Source of the DNA: an uncultured Acetatifactor sp.
GTDB taxonomy: Bacteria > Bacillota > Clostridia > Lachnospirales > Lachnospiraceae
Direction of reading: 5' to 3'
DNA: 62,656 bases
NCBI GenBank assembly: GCA_944384205.1
Contig: CALWSL010000017.1
Span: 1 to 62,656, forward strand
This document shows, one piece after another, positions 37,792-47,360 of this stretch. A program made the translations under genes and the position numbers. A model generated the notes under the pieces. That model worked only from the letters and a program-made list of their open reading frames with translations, searched no databases and had not been told where the DNA came from. Numbering within the stretch: the stretch's first letter is position 1; each line of letters opens with the position of its first letter.

Positions 37792-40368
37792 TTGGATAAA
37801 TATGAATATAAAGTAAGAGCGGATGAAATAAAAGAATTAATAGCGCGGGGAGATTATGCTCAGGCTGCAGAGATAGCTGATACTATCGACTGGCGTCGTG
37901 TAAAGAGCGTAATGATGCTTTGTACCATCAGTGATCTCTACAAAATAAACCGCAGATATGAGGATGCCAGAGATATGCTGCTGCTTGCATATGAACGGCG
38001 TCCCGGAGGAAGGACCATCTGTTATTCTCTCTGTGAGTTGTGCATTAAGACGGAAGAATTTGTGCAGGCGGTAGAATATTATAAAGAATTTGTCCAGGTG
38101 GCGCCGAAGGATCCCGGCAGATACATTTTGCAGTACAAGCTGTATGAGGCGCAGGATGTAAGCCTTGAAGAACGTATTCAGGTATTGGAAGAATTAAAGA
38201 AGCGTGATTACCGCGAGAAGTGGGCGTATGAGCTGGCTTATCTCTATCACAGGGTAGGACTTGCCACCCGCTGTGTGGAAGAATGCGATGAAATGATTCT
38301 GTGGTTTGGTGAGGGAAGATATGTCATAAAAGCCATGGAGCTAAAGATGCTTCATGCGCCGTTGACGCCGGAGCAGCAGGAGAAATATGACAATCGTTTT
38401 CGTACAGAGGAAGAAGAACAGGTACAGACAGAGGAAGCCCCGGCTGCGGAAACCAATACAGAGAATGATGCGGAAAGCAGTGCCGAAGCGGATTCGGAAG
38501 GATATGCAATAGAAACGGCGGCAGAGAGTGAAGAGCAGACTGCGGACGATATGGATATTCAGGTAAAAACCATGGATGTGGGACAGTACAACACCATTAA
38601 TCTGCAGGCAGAGCTGGCAGCAGGACTTCGGGAAGTGCTGGGAGAAGAAAGCGTGCAGGATAACATTCAAAATTCTATCACCCGCTCCATTGTGTCGCCT
38701 ATGATGGATTCCGACACGGAAAGTCTTGATTATCCACAGATAGATGAAGTGTCCGAAGAGGATTTGGAACCGGAAAGCGAAGAGATAGAAGGCTCCGAGG
38801 TTTTCTTTGGTGAGACCGGGGAAATTGGAGATCTCAGTCAGAGTGAACGAGAAACGGCTGGAGAGACTGTGGAAGAGGAAGCAGCTGCGGAGGTTGAGAC
38901 AGAAGAAGCGGCGGATGTTCCGGAAGAGAGCACGACAGCACAGACGGTACCAGATGTGACCGGAGAAATTGTTATGGAACAGATGCGCCGGGAGATAAAG
39001 GAGAAAAATCAGGAACTTTTGAACGCAGAACCTCCCAGGGAGCTGGCAAGTGTGCTTTCTCAGGAATCAGACGGTCAGATTAGTTTTGTCATGCCGGAAA
39101 AAGAGAATGTTGAGAAGCAGATTACCGGTCAGATGAGCATAGAAGACATCATTGCGGAATGGGAACGCATGAAGAAAGAGAACGAGGAGAAACGCAAGGA
39201 GGAAGTCCGCAGGCATGTTTTACAGCAGACGGACACCATGTTTACCGAGTTTGAGGCGGCTGTGAGAGACGGACTGCTTGAACAGCTTGAGAACGGCGAG
39301 ATTGACGGAGCAGAAGCGGTAGAAGCAGCGGAGACAGAAAATGACAAAACTGTCAGAGAAGAGGCTGCTGAAGAGGAGCCTGTGGTGGAGGAATACTCCG
39401 GAGAGGAGCCGGAGGAGACAGAAGACATCGTATGGGATGTTGAGGAAGAATTTTCTGAGGAATCCGCAGAGGTAAGCGAAGAAACCATGCAGGAAGAGCA
39501 ACCTGTCCGGGCGGCTGAGATAGAGGAAGCAGAGCCGGAGACAACGGAAATAGAAGAAGCGGAGAAGATAGAGGCGGAAGCTGAGGCGGAGGAGCCTGTA
39601 GTGGAGCGCGAGAAAGCGAAGGTGCGCGCCCTGACAAGGGAAGAAAGAGAGCTTTACGCGCCATTTGTTCAAAGCAGAAGCGCAAGGGAGCAACTGGTAC
39701 AGGCTATTGACAATATCAGTATGGCAGCCTATACGGGCAATATCATTATTACCGGTGAAGAGGGAATGGACACACTGACGCTGGCGAAAAACATGATTCG
39801 CGAGGTACAGATGGAGGACAGTAATTTCTCCGGGAAGGTTGCAAAGATTTCGGGAAGCGCGCTTAACAGAAAAGATGTTTCCGATATTATCGGAGATTTG
39901 AAAAACGGTGCGCTGATTATCTTAAAAGCGTCGGCTATGGATGCAGACACTGCAGCTGCTTTACATAAGTCCCTGCAGCAGGAAAATATGGGAATTATTG
40001 TTGTGTTGGTAGATACCAGAAAAGCCATCAATCTTTTCCTGACAGAGAACAGGGAACTGCATAGCTGTTTTACGGCGAGAATGGATATGGAGGCTTTAAG
40101 CAATGACACGTTGGTGGCGTTCGGCAGACAGTATGCACGGGAGATGGAATATTCTATTGACGAGATGGGTGTGCTGGCGCTTCATACCAGAATTGCCGAA
40201 ATGCAGACCAGCGATCATATTGTTACGGTAGTGGAGGTAAAACAGATTGTGGATAACGCTATCCGTAACGCAAACAAAAAAACAGTGAAGCATTTTTTCG
40301 ATATTTTGCTGGCAAAGCGATATGATGATGAAGACATGATTATATTAGGCGAGAAAGATTTCGTGTAA
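37792..40368 (+). CDS. Large acidic protein with TPR-like start and degenerate AAA-like end
   Basis: This 858-residue protein starts at a TTG preceded by AAGGGAG. Residues 1-200 form a helical repeat region of TPR type (RRYEDARDML, AVEYYKEFVQ). Residues about 205-620 are a low-complexity Glu/Ala/Val-rich region. Residues about 620-858 resemble a CbbX/RuvB-type AAA+ module: a beta strand and loop NIIITGEEGMDTLTLAK where Walker A should be, IIVVLVDTRKAINLFLTEN, then a helical lid. The P-loop lacks the GK(T/S) residues, so ATP hydrolysis is unlikely. glgB follows after 15 bases. The function is unknown. Confidence 0.7.
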   Translation: MDKYEYKVRADEIKELIARGDYAQAAEIADTIDWRRVKSVMMLCTISDLYKINRRYEDARDMLLLAYERRPGGRTICYSLCELCIKTEEFVQAVEYYKEFVQVAPKDPGRYILQYKLYEAQDVSLEERIQVLEELKKRDYREKWAYELAYLYHRVGLATRCVEECDEMILWFGEGRYVIKAMELKMLHAPLTPEQQEKYDNRFRTEEEEQVQTEEAPAAETNTENDAESSAEADSEGYAIETAAESEEQTADDMDIQVKTMDVGQYNTINLQAELAAGLREVLGEESVQDNIQNSITRSIVSPMMDSDTESLDYPQIDEVSEEDLEPESEEIEGSEVFFGETGEIGDLSQSERETAGETVEEEAAAEVETEEAADVPEESTTAQTVPDVTGEIVMEQMRREIKEKNQELLNAEPPRELASVLSQESDGQISFVMPEKENVEKQITGQMSIEDIIAEWERMKKENEEKRKEEVRRHVLQQTDTMFTEFEAAVRDGLLEQLENGEIDGAEAVEAAETENDKTVREEAAEEEPVVEEYSGEEPEETEDIVWDVEEEFSEESAEVSEETMQEEQPVRAAEIEEAEPETTEIEEAEKIEAEAEAEEPVVEREKAKVRALTREERELYAPFVQSRSAREQLVQAIDNISMAAYTGNIIITGEEGMDTLTLAKNMIREVQMEDSNFSGKVAKISGSALNRKDVSDIIGDLKNGALIILKASAMDADTAAALHKSLQQENMGIIVVLVDTRKAINLFLTENRELHSCFTARMDMEALSNDTLVAFGRQYAREMEYSIDEMGVLALHTRIAEMQTSDHIVTVVEVKQIVDNAIRNANKKTVKHFFDILLAKRYDDEDMIILGEKDFV

Positions 40369-40383
40369 CAGGAGGGAATTCGT

Positions 40384-42291
40384 ATGGCAAAGGAAAAACC
40401 GGCGGTATTTATTTCGGAAGCGGATCAATACTTATTTGCGCAGGGAACCCATTATGATATTTACAAGAAACTGGGCGCGCATTTGTCCACGGAGAATGGG
40501 GTGAAAGGAACCTATTTTGGCGTCTGGGCGCCAAATGCCGCGGATGTACACGTAATCGGTTCCTTTAATGGATGGAACGAGACTTCCCACCCGATGAAAA
40601 AGCTGGGGGACGGCGGAATTTGGGCATTGTTTATCCCTGAGGTGGCAGAAGGAGAGATGTATAAGTTTCTCATCACCGCCAAAGACGGAAGAAAGCTTTA
40701 CAAGGCAGACCCCTTTGCCAATTATGCGGAGTACAGACCCGGTACGGCGTCTATCGTCACCGATTTGACAGGTTTTCCCTGGAAGGATGATAAATGGCTT
40801 GCCGCACGAGCAGGGAAGGATATGACGAAAGAGCCTATGGCTATTTATGAGTGCCATATCGGTTCCTTTATGAAGCATCCTGACGGCACGGAGGAAGGAT
40901 TTTATAATTACCGCCAGTTTGCCGACAGAATAGTGGAATATTTAAAGGAAATGCGTTACACCCATGTGGAGCTGATGGGGATTGCAGAATATCCGTTTGA
41001 CGGTTCCTGGGGATATCAGGTGACAGGTTATTATGCGCCGACCTCCAGATATGGAACACCCAAGGACTTTATGTATCTGGTAAATGAGCTGCACAAGGCG
41101 GGTGTGGGCGTGATTCTGGACTGGGTACCGGCACATTTTGCAACGGATGCGCACGGGCTGGGAGAGTTTGACGGGCAGTGTATTTTTGAGCATCCCGACC
41201 CTCGCAGGGGAGAGCATCCTGACTGGGGAACCAAAATTTTTAACTATGGGAAGCCGGAAGTAAAAAATTTCCTGATTGCCAATGCGCTGTTCTGGCTGAA
41301 AGAGTTTCATGTTGACGGAATCCGTGTGGATGCGGTGGCATCCATGCTGTATCTGGATTATGGTAAAAAAGACGGCGAGTGGCTGCCTAATATTTACGGA
41401 GGAAACAAAAATCTGGAAGCCATTGAATTTTTCCGCCATCTGAACTCTGTAGTCCGCGGAACTTATCCCGGATTTATTACGATAGCGGAGGAGTCTACCG
41501 CATGGCCTGATGTGACCAGTGACATCGGCACCGAAGGCTTGGGCTTTTCCTTTAAGTGGAATATGGGCTGGATGCACGATTTTTGCGAGTATATGAAGCT
41601 TGACCCGATTTACCGGAAGGGCGATCACTATGCCATGACTTTTGCAATGAGCTACAATGACAGTGAAAACTATATTTTGCCGTTGTCCCACGATGAGGTG
41701 GTGCATCTGAAATGTTCCATGGTGAATAAGATGCCGGGTTATCCGGCGGATAAGTATGCCAACTTGAGAGCGGCATATGCTTTCATGTTTGGTCACTGCG
41801 GCAAGAAGCTGTTGTTTATGGGACAGGATTTCGGTCAGGAAAGAGAATGGAGCGAGGCAAGGGAGCTTGACTGGTACCTGTTGGGCGAGAAGAATAATCA
41901 GGGCATTCATACCTTTATGAAGGAGCTGCTTGGAATATATCGTAAATATCCGGCAATGTATGAGTTTGACAACAGTTGGGACGGCTTTGAGTGGATGAAC
42001 GCTGATGATGCGGAACGAAGTACTTACTCTTTTGTGCGCAAGAGTTCCACAGGGCGAAACAGTCTGCTTTTTGTCATTAATATGACGCCGATGAAATGGG
42101 AAAATTATTCTGTGGGCGTGCCTAAAAAGAAAAAATACAGATTATTGCTAAACAGCGATGAGGAAAGGTTTGGCGGCTGGGGAAATACGATTCCCACTGA
42201 GCTTACGGCAGAGAAGAAGTCCTGCCATTATCAGGATTACTCTGTCACCTTTGATTTGCCTCCTTATACGGCAGCAGTATTTGTATTCTAA
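40384..42291 (+). CDS. glgB: 1,4-alpha-glucan branching enzyme
   Basis: This 635-residue GH13 enzyme makes alpha-1,6 branches in glycogen. After an N-terminal CBM48 domain (about 25-125) the catalytic barrel shows region I DWVPAHF, region II GIRVDAVASMLY with the nucleophile Asp, region III IAEESTAWP with the acid Glu, and region IV LSHDEVVH. The C-terminal all-beta domain is present. The ATG follows AGGAGGG and lies 15 bases after the large acidic protein gene. A terminator and then the flagellin operon follow. No other glycogen gene is in the window. Confidence 0.95.
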   Translation: MAKEKPAVFISEADQYLFAQGTHYDIYKKLGAHLSTENGVKGTYFGVWAPNAADVHVIGSFNGWNETSHPMKKLGDGGIWALFIPEVAEGEMYKFLITAKDGRKLYKADPFANYAEYRPGTASIVTDLTGFPWKDDKWLAARAGKDMTKEPMAIYECHIGSFMKHPDGTEEGFYNYRQFADRIVEYLKEMRYTHVELMGIAEYPFDGSWGYQVTGYYAPTSRYGTPKDFMYLVNELHKAGVGVILDWVPAHFATDAHGLGEFDGQCIFEHPDPRRGEHPDWGTKIFNYGKPEVKNFLIANALFWLKEFHVDGIRVDAVASMLYLDYGKKDGEWLPNIYGGNKNLEAIEFFRHLNSVVRGTYPGFITIAEESTAWPDVTSDIGTEGLGFSFKWNMGWMHDFCEYMKLDPIYRKGDHYAMTFAMSYNDSENYILPLSHDEVVHLKCSMVNKMPGYPADKYANLRAAYAFMFGHCGKKLLFMGQDFGQEREWSEARELDWYLLGEKNNQGIHTFMKELLGIYRKYPAMYEFDNSWDGFEWMNADDAERSTYSFVRKSSTGRNSLLFVINMTPMKWENYSVGVPKKKKYRLLLNSDEERFGGWGNTIPTELTAEKKSCHYQDYSVTFDLPPYTAAVFVF

Positions 42292-42301
42292 ATTTGAAGG
42301 T

Positions 42302-42328
42302 TAAGAATTGGAAAGTTTATACCGAAAT
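42302..42328 (+). promoter_or_regulatory. Candidate sigma-D (sigma-28) promoter for the flagellin operon
   Basis: TAAG (42302-42305), a 15-base spacer and ACCGAAAT (42321-42328) fit the flagellar consensus TAAA-N15-GCCGATAA. The start would be near 42335, just inside the terminator hairpin of glgB. Confidence 0.55.
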
Positions 42329-42330
42329 AA

Positions 42331-42365
42331 AAGGTAAGTGCGGCGTGTGCCATGCTTACCTTTTT
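42331..42365 (+). terminator. Terminator after glgB
   Basis: AAGGTAAG (42331-42338) pairs with CTTACCTT (42355-42362), followed by T-rich sequence. The left arm overlaps the predicted start of the flagellin operon transcript. Confidence 0.75.
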
Positions 42366-42404
42366 CACTTTATAAAATAAGAAAAAAAAGACAGAGGGCA
42401 GAGC

Positions 42405-45362
42405 GTGAAAATAACATTTCAACCTACAGAATCTCCGGAAATCGGAAAGCAAAATACAACAAAACAGAGTGAAGTAAAAAGCAGTGCAAAGAGTTATGCC
42501 TGCGGAGCGTTTTTTGGTCGAAATCTGGATGAAAACTGGATTGCCGGAACAAAAACAGGTAAAGGCAAAACCATGGCAGAGATACAGCAGGAGGCCGGAT
42601 TTATCGATGTGGGCACACAGCAGGACTATAAGACGGTTCTGTCTAATACCATGTCGTCAGCGGATTATGCCAAGTTGGAGGAGGAAGGATTCGATTTTTC
42701 CGGTATGGACCCTGAGACTGCGGTAACAATTCTGGATAAAATTAAGGCGGAGCTTGCCCGTTCCGGACAGCATATTGCAGGTTATACCGATGATATCGAT
42801 ATGGATACCCTGGCTGCGGCGCTGGGAAGCGAGGCGCTGGCAGGCGCCATTTCAAACAGCTTTCAGGAGGCAGACATTCCGCTTACTGAGGAGAATATCG
42901 ACAATGTGAAAAGAGCATGGGATATGACGGCGCAGTTGAGCGCTCCCACGGACGGTTCCTATCAGTATATGGTAGATAATGCAATGGAGCCTGAAATATG
43001 GAATTTCTATCTGTCCCAGAGCAGCGGAGCAATGCTAAGAGGCGCTGACGGACAGGGAGGCAGACCTGTGGGACAGCCCAGATTCTATGCGGAGGAGGTT
43101 CAGGGATATTATGCGGAGAGTGCAAAAGAGGACTCTGCTTTGAACCTACAGGCAGAAATTGATAAGCTGCTTGGCAGAGAGGGATTGGAATTAAATGAAG
43201 ATAACCGACAGGCAGCACAGACCTTACTGGAGGGCGGTATTTCCATCACAAAGGAAAATCTGGCACGTTTGCAGGAGCTTAAGAGCGTGGAATTTCCGGT
43301 ATCAGAGACAACCTTTGCCCATGCTGCGGCAGCAGCGGTTGCAGAGGGAAAAGACCCCATTTACAGCAATCTTGCCGAAGGGGATAATATATATAAAAAA
43401 GCAGGAGAACTGCTGGATTATTTTTGGAATGATATCGAAGGCAGTATCGATTTGAATGATATTGTAACCCGCAGACAGCTTGAGGAAGTCCGACTGCGCA
43501 TGAGTGCAGAGGTGAATGTAAAGCTGCTTAAGAGCGGATTTTCCATTGACACCGCGCCCATGGAGCAACTGGTGGAAGCCTTGCGTCAGGCTGAGGCGGA
43601 GGTGGCTGCAAAGTATTTCCCCCAGGATGCGGAGGCCGTTTCCAAATATCAGTTGTACCGTACTGCCAATGAGGTGGCAGGCGAAATTCCGTCTTTGCCG
43701 GCGCAGTTGCTTGGCAGCTGGAGCGCAGGGGACCGTATCGGTACTCTGGCAGAGTTCCATACGGAGGGTAAGGCGCTGCAGGGTGTTCTGGAAATGGCGC
43801 AGACCAGCTATGAGACATTGATGACAGCGCCGAGAAAGGATTTGGGAGACAGCATCCGCAAAGCCTTTGCCAATGTGGATGCCATTCTGGAGGATTTGGG
43901 GCTGGAAATCACCGAGGCGAACAGACGCGCAGTGCGTATTCTGGGATACAATCGTATGGAGATAGATGCGGCGAACGTCAGGCGTGTGCAGATGGCGGAT
44001 AAGCAGGTGCAGTCAGTTGTTGAAAAAATGACGCCTGCGTCAATTTTGAAAATGATTCGCGACGGACGCAATCCTTTGGATATGAATTTTGAGGAGCTGG
44101 AAACATATTTTGACAGTCTTCCGGCGGAATATGAGGAAAGCTCGGAGAGCTACAGCCGTTTCCTTTATGGACTGGAGCAGAACAAACAGATTACGGAGCA
44201 GGAAAGAGAGGCATATATCGGCATTTACCGTATGCTGCGCCAGATAGATGTATCCGACGGCGCCGCTGTGGGCGCGCTGGTGAATGTGGGGGCGGAGATT
44301 CATTTCTCCAATCTGCTCTCTGCCGTGCGCAGCGGCAAATTCAAATCCATGGATGTTTCCGTGACAGACGAGTTTGGCGGAACAGTCGAAGTAATCCGAA
44401 AAGGGCAAAGTATTTCCGACCAGATTGCCAAAGGCTTTGTGAATATTACAGACAAGATTTTGACAGAAGTGTCATATAGTGATGAGGCAGATGCGGCTTA
44501 CGGACAGATGGAATTAGAACAGCTCCGGCAGGCGGCTGTTGTTGACGCCGAGAGCATAGAGATGCTGATTCGGAGCAAACTGCCTCAGAACGCGGAAAAT
44601 CTTTTGGCGGCACAGGCGCTTTCTGCAAGAGGATATAATCCATTCAAAGAGTGGAGAATAAAAAAGACACAGATGTCAGATACGGATACGGCTGGGGAAT
44701 CTGCTGAACCGGAGAACAGCGGGGCGGATTTTGCAATATCTGACCTGACAGAGTGTCTTGGAGAGAAAGAAACTTTTCAGACCCGTTATCAGGAAATGGT
44801 AAATACGGTAGATGCGGAGGTAAAGGAGATGAGTATGCAGGCGGATGCCAGTATGGATGTGCGCAGTATGCGTCTCCTTCATAAACAGCTTTCTGTGGCT
44901 GCAAGCATGGCACGGGAGGAGGAATACATTTTCCCCATGTACATTGGGCAGGAGCTTACAAAGGTACATCTGACACTGGAGAGAGGCATGGAGGAAAAAG
45001 GCTCCGTCAGCATTTCCGTGGATATAACCGGGGAGGAGCATCTGGAGGGTCATTTCCATGCACAGAACGGGAAAATTACAGGTTTTCTGGTAGGAAATAC
45101 AGAAAATGAGGTTATGAAACTTCAAAAGACTGCCGATATATTTATCAGTTCCATTCAGAATGATTGGGAGAGCGAGTGGGAAATTGATAGTCTGCCGATA
45201 GTAAGCAGACAGGAAAACACAATATTCCAGCGCAAACAGACGTCTGTGAACAGGGAGGTTCCCGGCGGAGAAGAAACATACAGGGATGTTGATAATACAG
45301 AGCTTTACCGCATTGCCAGGGTATTTTTAGAGGCAGTGAAGCAGATGGAGGTTATATCATGA
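42405..45362 (+). CDS. DUF6240 family protein, probable flagellar FliK-like export protein
   Basis: This 985-residue protein starts at a GTG preceded by AGAGGG. It is soluble and mostly helical with repeated modules of the type (L/I)T-EEN-xxVKRA / LNEDNRQAAQTLL / ITEANRRAVRIL, each about 100 residues apart. The last 120 residues (IGQELTKVHLTLERGMEEKGSVSISVDITGEEHLEGHFHA region) resemble the C-terminal domain of FliK hook-length proteins in the order of its beta strands. It overlaps flagellin by four bases (ATGA), so the two are coupled. DUF6240 is my best family name. The role in hook length or export is an inference. Confidence 0.65.
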   Translation: MKITFQPTESPEIGKQNTTKQSEVKSSAKSYACGAFFGRNLDENWIAGTKTGKGKTMAEIQQEAGFIDVGTQQDYKTVLSNTMSSADYAKLEEEGFDFSGMDPETAVTILDKIKAELARSGQHIAGYTDDIDMDTLAAALGSEALAGAISNSFQEADIPLTEENIDNVKRAWDMTAQLSAPTDGSYQYMVDNAMEPEIWNFYLSQSSGAMLRGADGQGGRPVGQPRFYAEEVQGYYAESAKEDSALNLQAEIDKLLGREGLELNEDNRQAAQTLLEGGISITKENLARLQELKSVEFPVSETTFAHAAAAAVAEGKDPIYSNLAEGDNIYKKAGELLDYFWNDIEGSIDLNDIVTRRQLEEVRLRMSAEVNVKLLKSGFSIDTAPMEQLVEALRQAEAEVAAKYFPQDAEAVSKYQLYRTANEVAGEIPSLPAQLLGSWSAGDRIGTLAEFHTEGKALQGVLEMAQTSYETLMTAPRKDLGDSIRKAFANVDAILEDLGLEITEANRRAVRILGYNRMEIDAANVRRVQMADKQVQSVVEKMTPASILKMIRDGRNPLDMNFEELETYFDSLPAEYEESSESYSRFLYGLEQNKQITEQEREAYIGIYRMLRQIDVSDGAAVGALVNVGAEIHFSNLLSAVRSGKFKSMDVSVTDEFGGTVEVIRKGQSISDQIAKGFVNITDKILTEVSYSDEADAAYGQMELEQLRQAAVVDAESIEMLIRSKLPQNAENLLAAQALSARGYNPFKEWRIKKTQMSDTDTAGESAEPENSGADFAISDLTECLGEKETFQTRYQEMVNTVDAEVKEMSMQADASMDVRSMRLLHKQLSVAASMAREEEYIFPMYIGQELTKVHLTLERGMEEKGSVSISVDITGEEHLEGHFHAQNGKITGFLVGNTENEVMKLQKTADIFISSIQNDWESEWEIDSLPIVSRQENTIFQRKQTSVNREVPGGEETYRDVDNTELYRIARVFLEAVKQMEVIS

Positions 45363-46489
45363 GAATTAATTACAATGTATCCGCTATGTTATCCAATAAC
45401 GCATTATCCAACAGTGACAGCCTTCTTGCAAAGTCTTTGCAGAGACTTTCTTCAGGCTTGAAGATTAATGACGCGAAGGATAATCCCGCCGGACTTGCCA
45501 TGGCAAACCGGATGAATGCACAGATTGAAGGTGTATCCATAGCAAATCAGAATGCCAGTGACGGCGTATCCATTATTGAAATCGCAGACGGCGCGCTTTC
45601 CGAGGTGAGCGATATGCTGCAGAGAATGAATGAGCTTGCCGTGCAAGCTGCCAATGGAACATTGACGGATGACGACAAAGCGACTGTTCAGCAGGAAATT
45701 GCACAGTTGAAAGAAGAGATTACACGTATTTCCGAAGATACCGAATTCAACGGGCAGAAATTATTAAACGGTGAATTTTCTTACAAAGGATATACAGATA
45801 TGCTGGGAGTTTCGGTAAACTCCTATACGAAGTATGTGCCTGTGAAAAACTATACAATCGACACGCTGTCGGTAACCAGGGATGTTGTGGACGGTCAGTA
45901 TGTTTATACTGTGGATGATGTGGGTTTTGTAGCAGGAACCGATTTCCCCGATGGAACTACTGTAGAAATGAAGGACAGTCTGCTTACCTTCAAGGCGGAC
46001 AGCGGATTTGAAATTACCCTTGATTTGGCAGGGGGAGATTTTGATACAACCAATCCGCTTGCATTAGACGGTGTTACGATTGACGTTATGGGTATTGGAC
46101 CTATGCGTCTGCAGATTGGTGCAAATGAAGGTCAGATTCTGGCAGTGGATATCCCTGCTACCAATCTTAGAAACATGGGAATTGAGAATGTGGATGTAAG
46201 CACTGAGGACGGGGCAAGGGATGCGATTACCCGCATTGATGGCGCCATCAAATACATTTCCAGCGTGCGTGGTAAGCTGGGCGCTTATCAGAACCGTCTG
46301 GAATCTACAACGGAAAGTCTGGATGTAACAAAGGAAAATATGACGGGTGCATATTCCCGCCTGATGGATGTGGATATGGCAGAGGAAATGACAAACTACA
46401 GTACCTATCAGGTACTTACACAGGCAGGAACTTCCATGCTTGCGCAGGCAAACGAAAGACCCGCTCAGATATTGCAGTTGTTACAATAG
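45359..46489 (+). CDS. fliC: Flagellin
   Basis: This 376-residue protein is the filament subunit. The N-terminal D0/D1 (residues 1-140) and C-terminal D1/D0 (about 285-376) helices are well conserved, the latter ending ANERPAQILQLLQ. The middle 145 residues form a small variable D2-like domain. The TLR5 contact region reads LQRMNELAVQAANGT near residues 87-101 and keeps the Arg and Leu known to matter in FliC. It starts inside the stop of the DUF6240 gene, and FliS follows after 26 bases. Confidence 0.97.
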   Translation: MRINYNVSAMLSNNALSNSDSLLAKSLQRLSSGLKINDAKDNPAGLAMANRMNAQIEGVSIANQNASDGVSIIEIADGALSEVSDMLQRMNELAVQAANGTLTDDDKATVQQEIAQLKEEITRISEDTEFNGQKLLNGEFSYKGYTDMLGVSVNSYTKYVPVKNYTIDTLSVTRDVVDGQYVYTVDDVGFVAGTDFPDGTTVEMKDSLLTFKADSGFEITLDLAGGDFDTTNPLALDGVTIDVMGIGPMRLQIGANEGQILAVDIPATNLRNMGIENVDVSTEDGARDAITRIDGAIKYISSVRGKLGAYQNRLESTTESLDVTKENMTGAYSRLMDVDMAEEMTNYSTYQVLTQAGTSMLAQANERPAQILQLLQ

Positions 46490-46515
46490 AATTCTGACAG
46501 ACGGAGAGTATTGTT

Positions 46516-46992
46516 ATGACAAAGGAATGCAAGCAACAGTTTACACTGAGAATCAGTCAGGCAAATTCTACAGAATTGGTGGTGATTCTGTATGAGATGC
46601 TGCTTTGCTATCTGGATGAAGCGGAAGAGGCGTTGAAAACAGAGGATGCACAGGGACTTAAAGAGGCTGCCCGCAAAGCACGAGGCTGCCTGAATGAGTT
46701 GCTGGCTTCTCTGCATATGGAATATGAGCCGGCTCCGAATTTGAAAAAGCTATATATGTTCTGCCTTAGGAGACTGGCAAATGCGGAAATCAAAAAGGAT
46801 GCCTCTGCGCCGGGTGAGATCAGGAGAATTGTTAAGCCCCTGCATGATGCGTATCGGCAAATAGCAGCGCAAAATAAGCAGGGACCTGTAATGAACAATT
46901 CTCAGGCGGTCTATGCAGGACTGACTTACGGAAGGAATACCTTAACCGAAAACATGGCTGACCAGGGCGCGAATCGGGGAATGCTGATATGA
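46516..46992 (+). CDS. fliS: Flagellar export chaperone FliS-like protein
   Basis: This 158-residue helical protein fits FliS, which holds flagellin monomers in an export-ready state. Recognisable parts are ANSTELVVILYEMLLCYL near residues 16-33, the nL-x-x-LY (NLKKLYMFCLRRLANAEI) helix near 74-91 and the REI...LHDAYRQI ending. A C-terminal extension of about 40 residues goes beyond the usual length. The last 51 bases overlap the convergent DUF2508 gene. It lies in the flagellin operon with a start at 46516 after CGGAGAG. Confidence 0.88.
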   Translation: MTKECKQQFTLRISQANSTELVVILYEMLLCYLDEAEEALKTEDAQGLKEAARKARGCLNELLASLHMEYEPAPNLKKLYMFCLRRLANAEIKKDASAPGEIRRIVKPLHDAYRQIAAQNKQGPVMNNSQAVYAGLTYGRNTLTENMADQGANRGMLI

Positions 46993-47238
46993 TTTCTTCG
47001 GCTGCTCTGTGCTTTGCATTGCGGCTAAATCGGTCAGATGTGTATATCTTTTTTGCAGAGCATTAATTTCAAAAATATAGCTGTCGATTAGTTCGGTTTC
47101 AACAACGTTGTCAAAGCCCGAATAGGCAATTTCCAATGCCTGTCGGGTTTTTTCTATGGAATCCTTCAAATCAAGAGGAGATAAATCCTCTGTAAGGGGC
47201 TGCGAGTTGTCAAAATTTTGATGATAAAATACTTTCAT
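46942..47238 (-). CDS. DUF2508 (YaaL-like) protein
   Basis: This 98-residue protein has the DUF2508 pattern SIEKTRQALEIAYSGFDNV then ELIDSYIFEINALQKRYTHL. In Firmicutes it lies in the recR-yaaL-bofA cluster in one orientation. Here it lies divergent to bofA (122 bases apart) and its C-terminal codons run 51 bases into fliS. The ATG follows AAAGGTAAAAAAAC. The function is unknown. Confidence 0.78.
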   Translation of the reverse strand: MKVFYHQNFDNSQPLTEDLSPLDLKDSIEKTRQALEIAYSGFDNVVETELIDSYIFEINALQKRYTHLTDLAAMQSTEQPKKSYQHSPIRALVSHVFG

Positions 47239-47360
47239 GTTTTTTTACCTTTCGGGTTTTATTGATATCAGTATAGCCATCAAAAAAGAAAAATATACCA
47301 TGAATACTTTAAAAAAACGGACATAAAGTATAGCAAAGGCAGAAATAAGGAGATTCCGAA

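Noticed and set aside
39129-39693. Minus-strand frames opposite the acidic protein
   Set aside because: They mirror the Glu/Ala-rich codons of the real gene and read as Ser- or Leu-rich low complexity.
40942-41910. 322-residue minus-strand frame inside glgB
   Set aside because: It is antisense to a strongly supported GH13 gene, and I recognise no protein family in it. The same holds for the long frame opposite ftsH at 16836-17750.
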